A stretch of 64,000 nucleotides of DNA from Oxalobacteraceae bacterium OTU3CINTB1 (GTDB lineage: Bacteria > Pseudomonadota > Gammaproteobacteria > Burkholderiales > Burkholderiaceae_D): the NCBI GenBank assembly GCA_024123955.1, contig CP099652.1:5146001-5210000 (forward strand). The letters are read 5' to 3'. Below the pieces are notes generated by a model. That model was not told the origin of the DNA. It saw only the letters and a list, made by a program, of their open reading frames with translations, and ran no database searches. A program made the position numbers and the translations under genes. This document shows, piece after piece, positions 52,003 to 60,408 of this stretch; within the stretch, counting starts at the first letter, position 1, and the number at the start of each line of letters is the position of its first letter.

Positions 52003-52884
52003 TCAGGCCATCCGACGCAAAAGTTGTTGTGCGCGTTGAGCGATAGATGAGACATAGCCACGTCTCCACACCATGCCGACGGGACACCGAAGAGCCGATG
52101 GAAGTACTTGTTGTACTACTACATTGGGCGGCAACTGCCCTTCCATGAGGGCACGTGAATTGATCAGGCTAACGAATGTCGTGCGAGATACAGCCAGCAG
52201 AAGCGCTGGCATGCTGTTAACTTCAATCGCAATTTTGGGTCGAGGCAGCCCTTGCTGCTGAAGTCTCATTTCCATGAACTGGCGGGCATATTCTCGCTTG
52301 GGCGAGGCAACCCAAGCGCATGCGACCAAGTCCTCTAATGTCAAGTCATCGCGTCCTGCCAGCGGATGGTTGCGGTTAAGCACAAGGCTATATGGATCAT
52401 CAAACAGGATTTCAGAATCCATGCTTGTGTCTGTCTCAACAAGGAGTGGACCGACCGCAAGGTCCAGTTCCCTTTTTGCCAGCGCTTCGAGCAAGGTATC
52501 GCTAAATCCATCCCAAAAGCTGATGGTCGCGGCTGGCCGCTCCTGCTGCAGCGATGGCAGTAGTGCAGACAGCGTGAAGTTTGCTGCCGCAGGCGTCGCG
52601 CCTATCCTCAACCATCCCGCATGCCCTCCTCCCAAGTCACGAGCCTCCTGCATTGCATCTTCTGCGTCTCGTGTTACGGCGCGCATGCGCGTGTAAAACG
52701 CACGTCCCGCTTCCGTGAGCGTAGAGCCTTGAGCACTGCGAGACAGCAATTTCACGCCAACCTGTTGCTCGATTCGCTGTAGCGCTTTGCTTAGCGCAGG
52801 CTGCGTCATGCTGAGCCGCTCCGCTGCGCGTGCCAAACTGCCCGCATCGGCCACCGCCAAAAAATATGCAACGTCGTGATTCAT
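52003..52884 (-). CDS. LysR-family transcriptional regulator
   Basis: A 293-residue regulator with the canonical N-terminal winged HTH (FLAVADAGSLARAAERLSMTQPALSKALQRIEQQVGVKLL). The C-terminal half is a periplasmic-binding-like effector domain starting near WLRIGATPAAANF. It is divergent from the class II aldolase operon with 103 bases between start codons, the standard arrangement in which a LysR protein activates the opposite operon in response to a pathway metabolite. Confidence 0.93.
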   Translation of the reverse strand: MNHDVAYFLAVADAGSLARAAERLSMTQPALSKALQRIEQQVGVKLLSRSAQGSTLTEAGRAFYTRMRAVTRDAEDAMQEARDLGGGHAGWLRIGATPAAANFTLSALLPSLQQERPAATISFWDGFSDTLLEALAKRELDLAVGPLLVETDTSMDSEILFDDPYSLVLNRNHPLAGRDDLTLEDLVACAWVASPKREYARQFMEMRLQQQGLPRPKIAIEVNSMPALLLAVSRTTFVSLINSRALMEGQLPPNVVVQQVLPSALRCPVGMVWRRGYVSSIAQRAQQLLRRMA

Positions 52885-52987
52885 CGTAGGTAGTCCTAAT
52901 AGTTATATCAAAGTTCTTAGTAATTTACTTTAAATTATATCGGTTCTGATCCAGAATAAGTACACAACGCCGTTATAGGAGACAAGA
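52885..52987. promoter_or_regulatory. LysR / aldolase divergent promoter region
   Basis: A 103-base AT-rich spacer. TTATAT-type half sites at about 52902 and 52936 flank the middle, and AGGAGACAAG precedes ATG 52988. It must contain the LysR binding region; precise T-N11-A boxes were not assigned. Confidence 0.5.
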
Positions 52988-53770
52988 ATGCTTCAAAGTA
53001 ACAATGCCCCGGACAATGCAATCTACGTTCCGACGAACCAAGTCAGCGCCGCTGAGTGGGCGGCACGCGTCGATTTAGCGGCGGCCTACCGGCTGTTTGC
53101 CTACTACGGGTGGGACGACCTAGTTTTCACCCATATATCCTGTCGCGTGCCAGGCGAAGAGGGACATTTTTTAATCAATCCTTACGGCTGGCTGTTTGAA
53201 GAAATCACCGCCAGCAGTCTGATCAAGGTGGACTACTACGGCAAGCAGGTGCAAGACTCGCCTCACAACGTCAATCCGGCCGGATTTACCATCCACAGCG
53301 CGATCCACAGCGCAAGGCCTGATGTGTTTTGTGTGATGCACACCCATTCGCTGAACGGCTGCGCGGTGGCGGCGCAACGGGACGGTGTCCGCGCGCTATC
53401 GCAACAATCACTTTTCGTGCTGTCTTCGCTGGCGACGCATGACTACGAGGGCGTGGCGCTGAATGACGAGGAAAAACCACGATTGCAGCAAGATCTGGGC
53501 GACAACACTTTCATGTTGCTGCGCAATCACGGGCTGCTCACTGTTGGTCAGTCAGTTGCGGATGCATTCCTGGCAATGTACATCTTCGAAGCCGCATGTG
53601 CGATCCAGGTTCGAGCACTCGCAGGCGGCGCATTGAATCCCATCCCGAATACGGTGGTTGATGCTATCGCGGCCCAAGCTGCGCAGGTGACGCAGGGCTT
53701 GGGCGGACAACTGGCCTGGCCCGCGCTGTTACGCAGACTGAACCGCCTTGATCCGAGCTTTAAGGAATAA
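52988..53770 (+). CDS. Class II aldolase/adducin family protein
   Basis: A 260-residue cytoplasmic protein. It shows AAYRLFAYYGWDDLVFTHISCRVPG, FLINPYGWLFEEITASSLIKVD, the metal-binding VMHTHSLNG pair of His, and the third His in LLRNHGLLTVG, the complete zinc site of class II aldolases. Family members cleave sugar phosphates or decarboxylate or cleave keto-acid substrates. It is the first gene of the LysR-controlled operon, followed by the HD gene after 27 bases. The substrate is unknown. Confidence 0.88.
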   Translation: MLQSNNAPDNAIYVPTNQVSAAEWAARVDLAAAYRLFAYYGWDDLVFTHISCRVPGEEGHFLINPYGWLFEEITASSLIKVDYYGKQVQDSPHNVNPAGFTIHSAIHSARPDVFCVMHTHSLNGCAVAAQRDGVRALSQQSLFVLSSLATHDYEGVALNDEEKPRLQQDLGDNTFMLLRNHGLLTVGQSVADAFLAMYIFEAACAIQVRALAGGALNPIPNTVVDAIAAQAAQVTQGLGGQLAWPALLRRLNRLDPSFKE

Positions 53771-53797
53771 AAACAGCTACTAAAAAGGAGCATCAAT

Positions 53798-54448
53798 ATG
53801 CACGACGACGACAAGCACGCCGACGCTGGAGGTGACTTGAACTCAGGCACCGAGCTGGCTCAGCCGGGAAGAGCCAGCTTTCATCATATGCGCGACGGCA
53901 GCGCTTACGACTGGTCCATGATTGCTGCCGAGTTCAAGAAATACGTTCAGCGCTTACCTGATCGGGTGCTTGACCACTTGCATTTACTCGACGGTGACCA
54001 TGGCGGCTTTGCGGTCGATCGACTCACGCACAGCCTGCAAACGGCCACCCTCGCGCATCGCGACGGACAGGACGAGCAATACGTCGTTTGCGCGTTGCTG
54101 CACGATATTGGCGACAGCCTCGGCAGCTTTAATCACGCCGATATTGCAGCGGCTATCGTGCAGCCCTTCGTGAGTAAGGAAAACCACTGGATGGTCGCTC
54201 ACCACGCGACGTTCCAGGGTTACTACTTTTTCCATCACTTAGGACTGGACCGAACGCTTCGGGATAATTTCCGGGAATGGCCAGAACTGTATAAGCGTAC
54301 CGCGCATTTTTGTGAGAAATACGACGCGGCGGCCTTTGACCCGAACGCCGAGACGCTGCCATTGGAGTTTTTTGAGCCGATGCTGCGGCGAGTTTTTGCC
54401 CGCCCCATCAACAGTATCTATTTACCACAGACAGAGATAGCTCTCTAG
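53798..54448 (+). CDS. HD-domain protein, PhnZ/MIOX-like di-iron oxygenase candidate
   Basis: A 216-residue protein with AAAAGGAGCATC before ATG 53798. The metal-binding pattern is His78 (DRLTHSLQTATLA), His102-Asp103 (CALLHDIGD), His113 (NHADIAA), His135/136 (WMVAHHATF) and Asp176 (CEKYDAAAFDP). The 24-residue spacing between the first two His and the late K-Y-D-A-A-x-x-D-P segment resemble the mixed-valent di-iron oxygenases PhnZ and myo-inositol oxygenase rather than nucleotide phosphohydrolases. It could oxidatively cleave the operon's substrate. The family call is firm; the oxygenase role is inferred. Confidence 0.75.
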   Translation: MHDDDKHADAGGDLNSGTELAQPGRASFHHMRDGSAYDWSMIAAEFKKYVQRLPDRVLDHLHLLDGDHGGFAVDRLTHSLQTATLAHRDGQDEQYVVCALLHDIGDSLGSFNHADIAAAIVQPFVSKENHWMVAHHATFQGYYFFHHLGLDRTLRDNFREWPELYKRTAHFCEKYDAAAFDPNAETLPLEFFEPMLRRVFARPINSIYLPQTEIAL

Positions 54449-54469
54449 CAGGCAGGCGGAATTAGGGGG

Positions 54470-54556
54470 CGTCAGTGCAAAAAAATAGCCGGTCTAGAAC
54501 AAAGTTTGTCGAAAGCGACGAAATATAGACCGATCTAGGTATTTTTGCGGCTGACG
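54470..54556. repeat. 87-bp nested imperfect inverted repeat between operon genes
   Basis: The left arm begins CGTCAGTGCAAAAA, then GCCGGTCTAG. The right arm, read backwards, begins CGTCAGCCGCAAAAATA and reaches CGGTCTAT. Inside lies a second hairpin (TTTGTCG ... CGACGAAA). The element fills the 193-base gap between the HD and transporter genes. It may be a MITE-like palindromic unit or an RNA structure that modulates downstream expression. Confidence 0.6.
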
Positions 54557-54640
54557 ATCCTAAGTCCGACAGGCTGCTGGCGTTATCCCATTTGCCTTCA
54601 CTACAACGACGGCCGCTGAAGCGGCTGCAAGGAGACTTAC

Positions 54641-55531
54641 ATGAACGGAGACTGGCTGTCGGCACTAATGCTGCCGCTAATGCTTGCCTTTATTATGTTT
54701 TCATTGGGACTCGGCTTACTTCCGACCGATTTCCGACGTATCGCCGCCCATCCACGGGCATTTTTCCTAGGGGTGCTTTGCCATTTCATCTTATTGCCTC
54801 TAACTTGCTTGGTATTGCTTCATCTGTTCCCGCTTCCCGGCGCGTTAGCAGTAGGCTTCATGCTGATAGCCGCCTGCCCCACAGGAACGACCTCCAATTT
54901 GCTCACTTATATTGCCCGTGGTGACGTCGCACTGGCATTGACCTTTACCGCTGCGGCGAGCTTGCTGACGGTTGTGAGCTTGCCGTTGATCATGAGCTTC
55001 TCAATGCAATACTTTCTGGGAGCCGATAGCGGTGTGGTTATGCCCACTGCCATGCTAATCAAGCAAGTGGTACTCATGCTTGCACTGCCTGTCGGACTAG
55101 GTATGTTAGCCCGCCATTGGTTGCCTGAACTAGCGTTGCGAATTGAGAAAGGCGCGACCCGCCTGTCGAGCGTCTGTTTTCTGGTAATCGTCGTGGCGTC
55201 CGTCGTTCGCAATTGGACACTTTTCGAATTACATTTCACCAGCGTCGCACCGCTCGCTATCGGACTCAATGTGCTCATGCTGGGCACCGGTTTCGTGGTG
55301 GCGCGTATTGGCCGGCTAGATCGGCGCCAAGCGGTCACGCTGGCTATCGAAACAGCGATGCAAAACGCTACCTTGGCGATCGTTATCGGTGGAAGTGTAT
55401 TGAACCAGCCAGAAATGGTGATTCCGGGCGCAATTTATGGAGTGCTGATGTACACCGGCGGTCTGGCGTTTGCCTTTGCCGTCAGGGGCTCATTGGCGCC
55501 ATTGGTAACGCAGAAACGGAGCGCCCCATGA
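54641..55531 (+). CDS. BASS family (bile acid:sodium symporter-like) transporter
   Basis: A 296-residue membrane protein with about nine or ten helices and AAGGAGAC before ATG 54641. Family blocks are visible: FIMFSLGLGLLPTDFRRI, HFILLPLTCLVLL, FMLIAACPTGTTSNLLTYIARGD with the crossover motif, and IETAMQNATLAIVIGG. BASS proteins move organic anions with sodium. In this operon it probably imports the carboxylate later activated by the ligase. Its stop overlaps the ligase start (ATGA). Confidence 0.88.
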   Translation: MNGDWLSALMLPLMLAFIMFSLGLGLLPTDFRRIAAHPRAFFLGVLCHFILLPLTCLVLLHLFPLPGALAVGFMLIAACPTGTTSNLLTYIARGDVALALTFTAAASLLTVVSLPLIMSFSMQYFLGADSGVVMPTAMLIKQVVLMLALPVGLGMLARHWLPELALRIEKGATRLSSVCFLVIVVASVVRNWTLFELHFTSVAPLAIGLNVLMLGTGFVVARIGRLDRRQAVTLAIETAMQNATLAIVIGGSVLNQPEMVIPGAIYGVLMYTGGLAFAFAVRGSLAPLVTQKRSAP

Positions 55532-57399
55532 TTGCGCAACGTCAAGGAGTGGCTTCGATGGCCGATATCCGTGCGATCGAGCAAATACCTTACCACCGTC
55601 GTGGCTTCCCGACGACGACTTATGATATTTTGCGCCGCACCGCCATGCTGTATCCGCAACGCCTTGCTCTGCGTTTTCTGGCGACTGCCGAACTCGAAGA
55701 GGTGGCGGCCTGCTGGACGTACGCCGAGCTCTTTGAAGACATACACCGTACTGCCAATCTATTTACATCGTTAGGCGTGAAACGAGACGGAGTGATCTCA
55801 TGCGTGTTGCCTAACTTGCCGCAGATGACGATGACGCTCTTCGGCGGTAGCGCTGCCGGCATTGTCAACCCCATCAACCCTCTGCTGGAAGGGGCCGTTA
55901 TTGCGGCCATTGTGCGCGAGGCAGGTGCCAGCGTGTTGGTACTTTCGGGACCTAGCATGGGCGACGGTATCTGGCAAAAGCTGCTACCACACTTCGCCCT
56001 TCTGCCAAAGCTGAAGGCGATATTACAGGTTAATCCTGCCTCGGATGGCCTGATCGACAAGGAAAATTCACCTCTGTACTACGAGGGCGATCTGCCGGTC
56101 TACGATTTCGACATGGCGATCGCGACGCAGTTGCCCGACGTGCTGCTGGCCACCCCGCCACTGCAGCACCATATTGCTGCGTATTTTCATACTGGCGGCA
56201 CCACCGGGATTCCAAAGCTCGCCATGCATACCCATGCAAACCAGGCATTTCTCACAGCGAGCGCGAGTCTGGTTTTGGAAAACGGCATGGAGGACGTTGC
56301 CTTGGGTGGCTTGCCGCTATTCCATGTGAATGCCCTATTTTCTGCCGGGCTATTGGTCTTTGCCGGTGGCGGTTCGGTATTGATAGCGACGCCGTCAGGA
56401 TTCCGCAACCCGCGCGTGATCCAGAATTTTTGGCAATTGGTTGAGCGTTACCGCGTCACCTGGTTTTCTGCTGTGCCCACCGTGTTTGCTGCCTTGCTCT
56501 CGGTCCCACGGGAAAACACGACGCATGCAACGTTACGGTACGCGATTTGCGGCGCAGCACCCATGCCTCATGGCACATTTGCTGCCTTTGAAAAGCACAG
56601 CGGCTTGCGACTGATTGAAGGCTATGGCTTAACCGAAGGCACATGTATGAGCGCGCTCAATCCGCTTCACGGCGAGCGTCGTATCGGGTCAATCGGATTG
56701 CGTATTCCCTATCAAGAAATGAAAGTGGTGCGCCTCGACGCACAAGGTGACTATGCCGGTGATTGTGCAGTCGACGAAGCCGGCGCCGTCGTGATACGGG
56801 GACCAAATCTGTTTGCGGGTTACTGTCATGCCAATGACGAAGCGAACCTGATGCACGATGGCTGGTTCAATACCGGCGACCTCGGTCGTTGCGATGCCGA
56901 GGGCTATTTCTGGCTGGTCGGACGGGCCAAAGACCTGATTATTCGTGGCGGCCACAATATTGACCCGCATCCGATCGAGCAGGCATTTGAACGCCATCAT
57001 GCCGTCCTCCTGGCCGCTGCCGTAGGTCAGCCCGATGCCTACGCTGGTGAACTGCCGTGCGTGTATGTGACCGTTAAGCCTGGCCAGGAGGTCACTGCGG
57101 AAGCGTTGCACGCTTTTGGTCTTGCGCACTGTGGCGAGCGGGCCGCAGCGCCGGTGCATGTAGAAATACTGCCGCAGATGCCGCTCACGGCGGTGGGCAA
57201 GATATTCAAGCCGGCATTGCGCTGCATGGCCGCCGAGCGGGTGCTGATGCAAGCGCTCGCGGCTGCCAATCTGGCTGCGCAAGTGTCTGCGAGTGTTTCG
57301 CCACAGCATGGCATGACGTTGATGGTACGCAGCAGCGCAGCCATCAGTGCGCTACAAACGGTGACCGAAAAGTTTGCGTTCAAAACCGAATTTTCGTAG
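55528..57399 (+). CDS. AMP-forming acyl-CoA synthetase/ligase
   Basis: A 623-residue adenylate-forming enzyme starting in an ATGA overlap with the transporter (a second start, MADIRAIEQIPY, lies 10 codons in). Motifs are AYFHTGGTTGIPKLAMHTH (P-loop A3), EGYGLTEGTCMSALNP (A5), GWFNTGDLGRCDAEGYFWLVGRAKDLIIRGG (A7-A8) and PLTAVGKIFKPALR with the catalytic Lys (A10). It should activate a carboxylic acid to its CoA thioester. It is longer than the typical 550 residues because of a C-terminal extension after the A10 region. The exact acid is unknown. Confidence 0.9.
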   Translation: MIAQRQGVASMADIRAIEQIPYHRRGFPTTTYDILRRTAMLYPQRLALRFLATAELEEVAACWTYAELFEDIHRTANLFTSLGVKRDGVISCVLPNLPQMTMTLFGGSAAGIVNPINPLLEGAVIAAIVREAGASVLVLSGPSMGDGIWQKLLPHFALLPKLKAILQVNPASDGLIDKENSPLYYEGDLPVYDFDMAIATQLPDVLLATPPLQHHIAAYFHTGGTTGIPKLAMHTHANQAFLTASASLVLENGMEDVALGGLPLFHVNALFSAGLLVFAGGGSVLIATPSGFRNPRVIQNFWQLVERYRVTWFSAVPTVFAALLSVPRENTTHATLRYAICGAAPMPHGTFAAFEKHSGLRLIEGYGLTEGTCMSALNPLHGERRIGSIGLRIPYQEMKVVRLDAQGDYAGDCAVDEAGAVVIRGPNLFAGYCHANDEANLMHDGWFNTGDLGRCDAEGYFWLVGRAKDLIIRGGHNIDPHPIEQAFERHHAVLLAAAVGQPDAYAGELPCVYVTVKPGQEVTAEALHAFGLAHCGERAAAPVHVEILPQMPLTAVGKIFKPALRCMAAERVLMQALAAANLAAQVSASVSPQHGMTLMVRSSAAISALQTVTEKFAFKTEFS

Positions 57400-57441
57400 C
57401 CGCTGAATTCGCCAGTCAAATAAAAAATCAGGAGACAAACA

Positions 57442-58758
57442 ATGAAAAGATTTTTTCTCGCGGCCACGGTGGTCGCGTGGACCAGCACGTCCATCGCCGC
57501 CTTCGCACAGTCATCACTCACAATATATGGCAACTTCGACGTCGCGCTTGACCGCATCGAGAAGAGCGAAGGCAATGTTCAGGGCACGGTTTTTGGCTCC
57601 AGCGGAGGAAAGCAGGTGCCCAATGCAGTCGCCGCCCCCAGATCTGTCACCCAGAGGATCAGCCCGTCGCTGAGTCGTCAGAGCAACTTAGGATTCAAGG
57701 GTACTGAGTCGCTGGGCCAGGGCTATAGTGCTTTTTTTAACCTCGAAGCGAGCCTCTCGCTTGATACCGGCATGACCGCCAATGATGGACGTCTGTTCGG
57801 CCGACAATCTTATGTTGGCTTGGGTTCGCCTTTTGGCGAGGTAAAAATTGGGCGCCAAGCTAGCCCGATGCTGGCGGCCTATTTCAGGGTAACCACTGAA
57901 GCGCTGGGCAGCACTGATTTGCTAGCTGCGGGACTGGTGATCAACACCCTGCAGCAATTCCAGGACAACGCGCTTAGTTATAGCGTGCGCCATGGATCAT
58001 GGAGCGCGATGTTATCGTATTCGACCAACGCTGGCGTGGGTTCGGGCATCAGTGCCGCGCGGTCATTTGCGACTGGTTCGACCCCGGCCGCCAACGCCGC
58101 CACCGGACAAATCGTTGGTGGCGCGACAGCTGGTGCTGAAACTGCCGCTCGTCGCGGGCGTGCTCAAGGCGCAATGCTGGCCTACGCGAATGACACGCTG
58201 ACTGTACTGGGCGCACTGCACCGCAACGATTTCGGCGACGTTCCGGTCGGGATCGTCTCGGGCGGTCTGCTGGTGCCGCTTTTTGAGGCAAACAGTTTTC
58301 ACTCCGCACTACTCGGCGCCAAATACAAGTTACCCAATACAGGCACCAGCTTTGCCGCCACCGTCCACCTCGGCCGCTTCGATTTCGCTGGCACCGCCGA
58401 TCCGCTGGTGCGCACCTATGGACTTGGTGCAAAACAGGCTTGGGGGGCGCTAGCCTTGGGTATCGAACTGGTCGATACGCGGTTTGTGAATTTCACAAAA
58501 GGCGTAGATCGGGGCTACATGATGGGAGTAGACTATCAGTTATCCATGCGTTCGGCGCTGTATATGCGCGCCGGCGTGCTCAGCGATAAACGGGGACGCA
58601 TCGTCAAAGGCGACAGGACACCCCTCGCGATTGCCGGTGGCCCGGCGACGATGTTGATTCCCTTGGGAGCTCAGGAGGTGCCGCTATTTTCCGGCGCCGG
58701 ACAGAATATTGACGCCCGCACCAAGATCATCAGCATCGGCATGCGCCATGCCTTTTAG
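57442..58758 (+). CDS. Gram-negative porin
   Basis: A 438-residue outer-membrane porin with AGGAGACAAAC before ATG 57442. The signal peptide is MKRFFLAATVVAWTSTSIAAFA-QSS and the mature start is SLTIYGNFDVAL, the standard betaproteobacterial porin opening. SNLGFKGTESLGQGYSAFFNLE, GRQSYVGLGSPFGEVKIGRQ and the terminal Phe (ISIGMRHAF) confirm it. It closes the LysR-controlled operon 42 bases after the ligase and probably lets the operon's substrate through the outer membrane. Confidence 0.93.
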   Translation: MKRFFLAATVVAWTSTSIAAFAQSSLTIYGNFDVALDRIEKSEGNVQGTVFGSSGGKQVPNAVAAPRSVTQRISPSLSRQSNLGFKGTESLGQGYSAFFNLEASLSLDTGMTANDGRLFGRQSYVGLGSPFGEVKIGRQASPMLAAYFRVTTEALGSTDLLAAGLVINTLQQFQDNALSYSVRHGSWSAMLSYSTNAGVGSGISAARSFATGSTPAANAATGQIVGGATAGAETAARRGRAQGAMLAYANDTLTVLGALHRNDFGDVPVGIVSGGLLVPLFEANSFHSALLGAKYKLPNTGTSFAATVHLGRFDFAGTADPLVRTYGLGAKQAWGALALGIELVDTRFVNFTKGVDRGYMMGVDYQLSMRSALYMRAGVLSDKRGRIVKGDRTPLAIAGGPATMLIPLGAQEVPLFSGAGQNIDARTKIISIGMRHAF

Positions 58759-58864
58759 CAACACCGACAGCGCATCCCACAGGCAGGAAAGCTCATCCCT
58801 TTTAAGTTGAGCCTAGCAATTCTTGTCCGCCTAGGGCGCCGCATGGCCACAGCCAGTCGTCGCC

Positions 58865-60301
58865 TTATTTTCCGTCGTAGCTTACCCGATAGACCCGGCC
58901 GCCATAATCATCGGAGATCAGCACTGAGCCATCGGCAATCACGGCAATGTCCACCGGCCGCCCTACCACTTGCTCCCCTCGTATGAAGCCATCAAGAAAT
59001 GGGGTGTCTGATACCATCTTATTGTCATACAAGGTTATCAACTCAACTCTATATCCAATTTTTTTCGAACGATTCCAAGAGCCGTGTTCCGCTACAAATA
59101 GATTGCCCTGATAGGCTTCGGGGAACTGGGTGGCATTGTAGAAACTCAGGCCCAGGGGCGCAACATGCGGTCCTAGCTTAGCAACTGGAGCCTCGAATTC
59201 GTCACAACTACGGCCGCCCGACAACTCGGGATCTGGCACTACTCCACCATGGCAGTAAGGGAAACCAAAGTGTAGCCCAGGCTTTGGCGCCACGTTCAAC
59301 TCGCATGATGGGCTATTGTCGCCGAGATTGTCGCGGCCGTTATCAGTGAACCATAGCGCGTTGGTTTTTGGATGAAAAGCGAATCCCACAGTATTGCGTA
59401 TGCCACGCGCATATTCTTCAAACTGGCTTCCATCCGGATTCATGCGCCAGATTTTTGCATGCGGTTTATCCTCTGTCTCGCAGACATTGCATGGCGCACC
59501 GACCGGCATGTATAACTTGCCGTCCGGGCCAGCCTTGATGACTTTCTCCCCGTGCCATTTGTCGTTAGGGATGTCTGCCTTGACCACAGCGAAAGAAGGC
59601 TTGGTCATGTAGCGCTTGTCGATGTCGTCAAAACGTATGATGCGGCCTATCTCTGCCACATACAGCGCACCGTTCAGGAGGGTGAGCCCGATCGGTGCAT
59701 CTAACCCTTCGGCGATGACCACGACTTTGGCCGTGATTTTATCGGCATTGGGTACCATTGCGTACACCTTGCCAGCAGCGCGGGAACCGACGTAGACGAT
59801 GCCGCTGCTGGAAACTGCCATTGCGCGCGCAGCCGGCAAGCCATTCGCATAAACATTGATATGGAAACCAGCGGGCAGCTTGAACCCAGCCAGGTCAGGT
59901 ATCGGCGTGACTTGTGCTACCGGCTGGCCGGTGGCAGGTGCCACTTTGGCCCACGAGGTGAGCACTGGCGCCGCAGCCGTGGTCTTGGCATGGCCGGCGA
60001 TATAGTCCGCCAACAGTCCAATTTGCTGCGTGCTCAATATTGCGGACCAGGACGGCATGCCTTTTTCCGGAACCCCCTGCGCAATCACCTTGCGTAAATT
60101 GGCTGCGGTCGGTGCGCCGTGGAGCCAATTGTGTTGACCCAGCGTGGGCGCCGAAGCGCCTTCCATATTGGCGCCATGACACGCCGCGCAGTTGTTTTGA
60201 TACAGCTGCCGGGCATTGAGCGTGGGCCCGGCATGCACTGCCGGAATCATCAGTGCGAATATCAAGCCTGGTAGGGCGGGAAGAATTTTAAATATATTCA
60301 T
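58865..60301 (-). CDS. Cytochrome c fused to PQQ-dependent sugar/sorbosone dehydrogenase domain
   Basis: A 478-residue periplasmic enzyme. The signal peptide ends near AVHA-GPT. The N-terminal cytochrome c domain has the haem site NNCAACHG (about residues 36-42) and a likely Met ligand in GMPSWSA. From about residue 130 a six-bladed propeller follows, as in soluble aldose/L-sorbosone dehydrogenases (GFKLPAGFHINVYANGLP, GLDAPIGLTLLNGALYVAE, GIRNTVGFAFHPKTNALWFTDNGRD, VAEHGSWNRSKKIGY, DIAVIADGSVLISDDYGGRVYRV). It would oxidise a sugar in the periplasm and pass electrons to the attached haem. It converges with the porin gene. Confidence 0.9.
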   Translation of the reverse strand: MNIFKILPALPGLIFALMIPAVHAGPTLNARQLYQNNCAACHGANMEGASAPTLGQHNWLHGAPTAANLRKVIAQGVPEKGMPSWSAILSTQQIGLLADYIAGHAKTTAAAPVLTSWAKVAPATGQPVAQVTPIPDLAGFKLPAGFHINVYANGLPAARAMAVSSSGIVYVGSRAAGKVYAMVPNADKITAKVVVIAEGLDAPIGLTLLNGALYVAEIGRIIRFDDIDKRYMTKPSFAVVKADIPNDKWHGEKVIKAGPDGKLYMPVGAPCNVCETEDKPHAKIWRMNPDGSQFEEYARGIRNTVGFAFHPKTNALWFTDNGRDNLGDNSPSCELNVAPKPGLHFGFPYCHGGVVPDPELSGGRSCDEFEAPVAKLGPHVAPLGLSFYNATQFPEAYQGNLFVAEHGSWNRSKKIGYRVELITLYDNKMVSDTPFLDGFIRGEQVVGRPVDIAVIADGSVLISDDYGGRVYRVSYDGK

Positions 60302-60408
60302 GGTTACTCATCAGCATAGACTCATGTACATGACCGACTCTCGTAGGTCTGTGATCGACAGCGCGGGGCCATGCCGTATACGACCAACCTGGCGCCGCGC
60401 TGGGAACA

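Noticed and set aside
55213..55527. N-terminal extension of the acyl-CoA ligase frame
   Set aside because: The 105 added codons lie inside the BASS transporter gene in another frame; the ATGA overlap at 55528 gives a normal ligase start.
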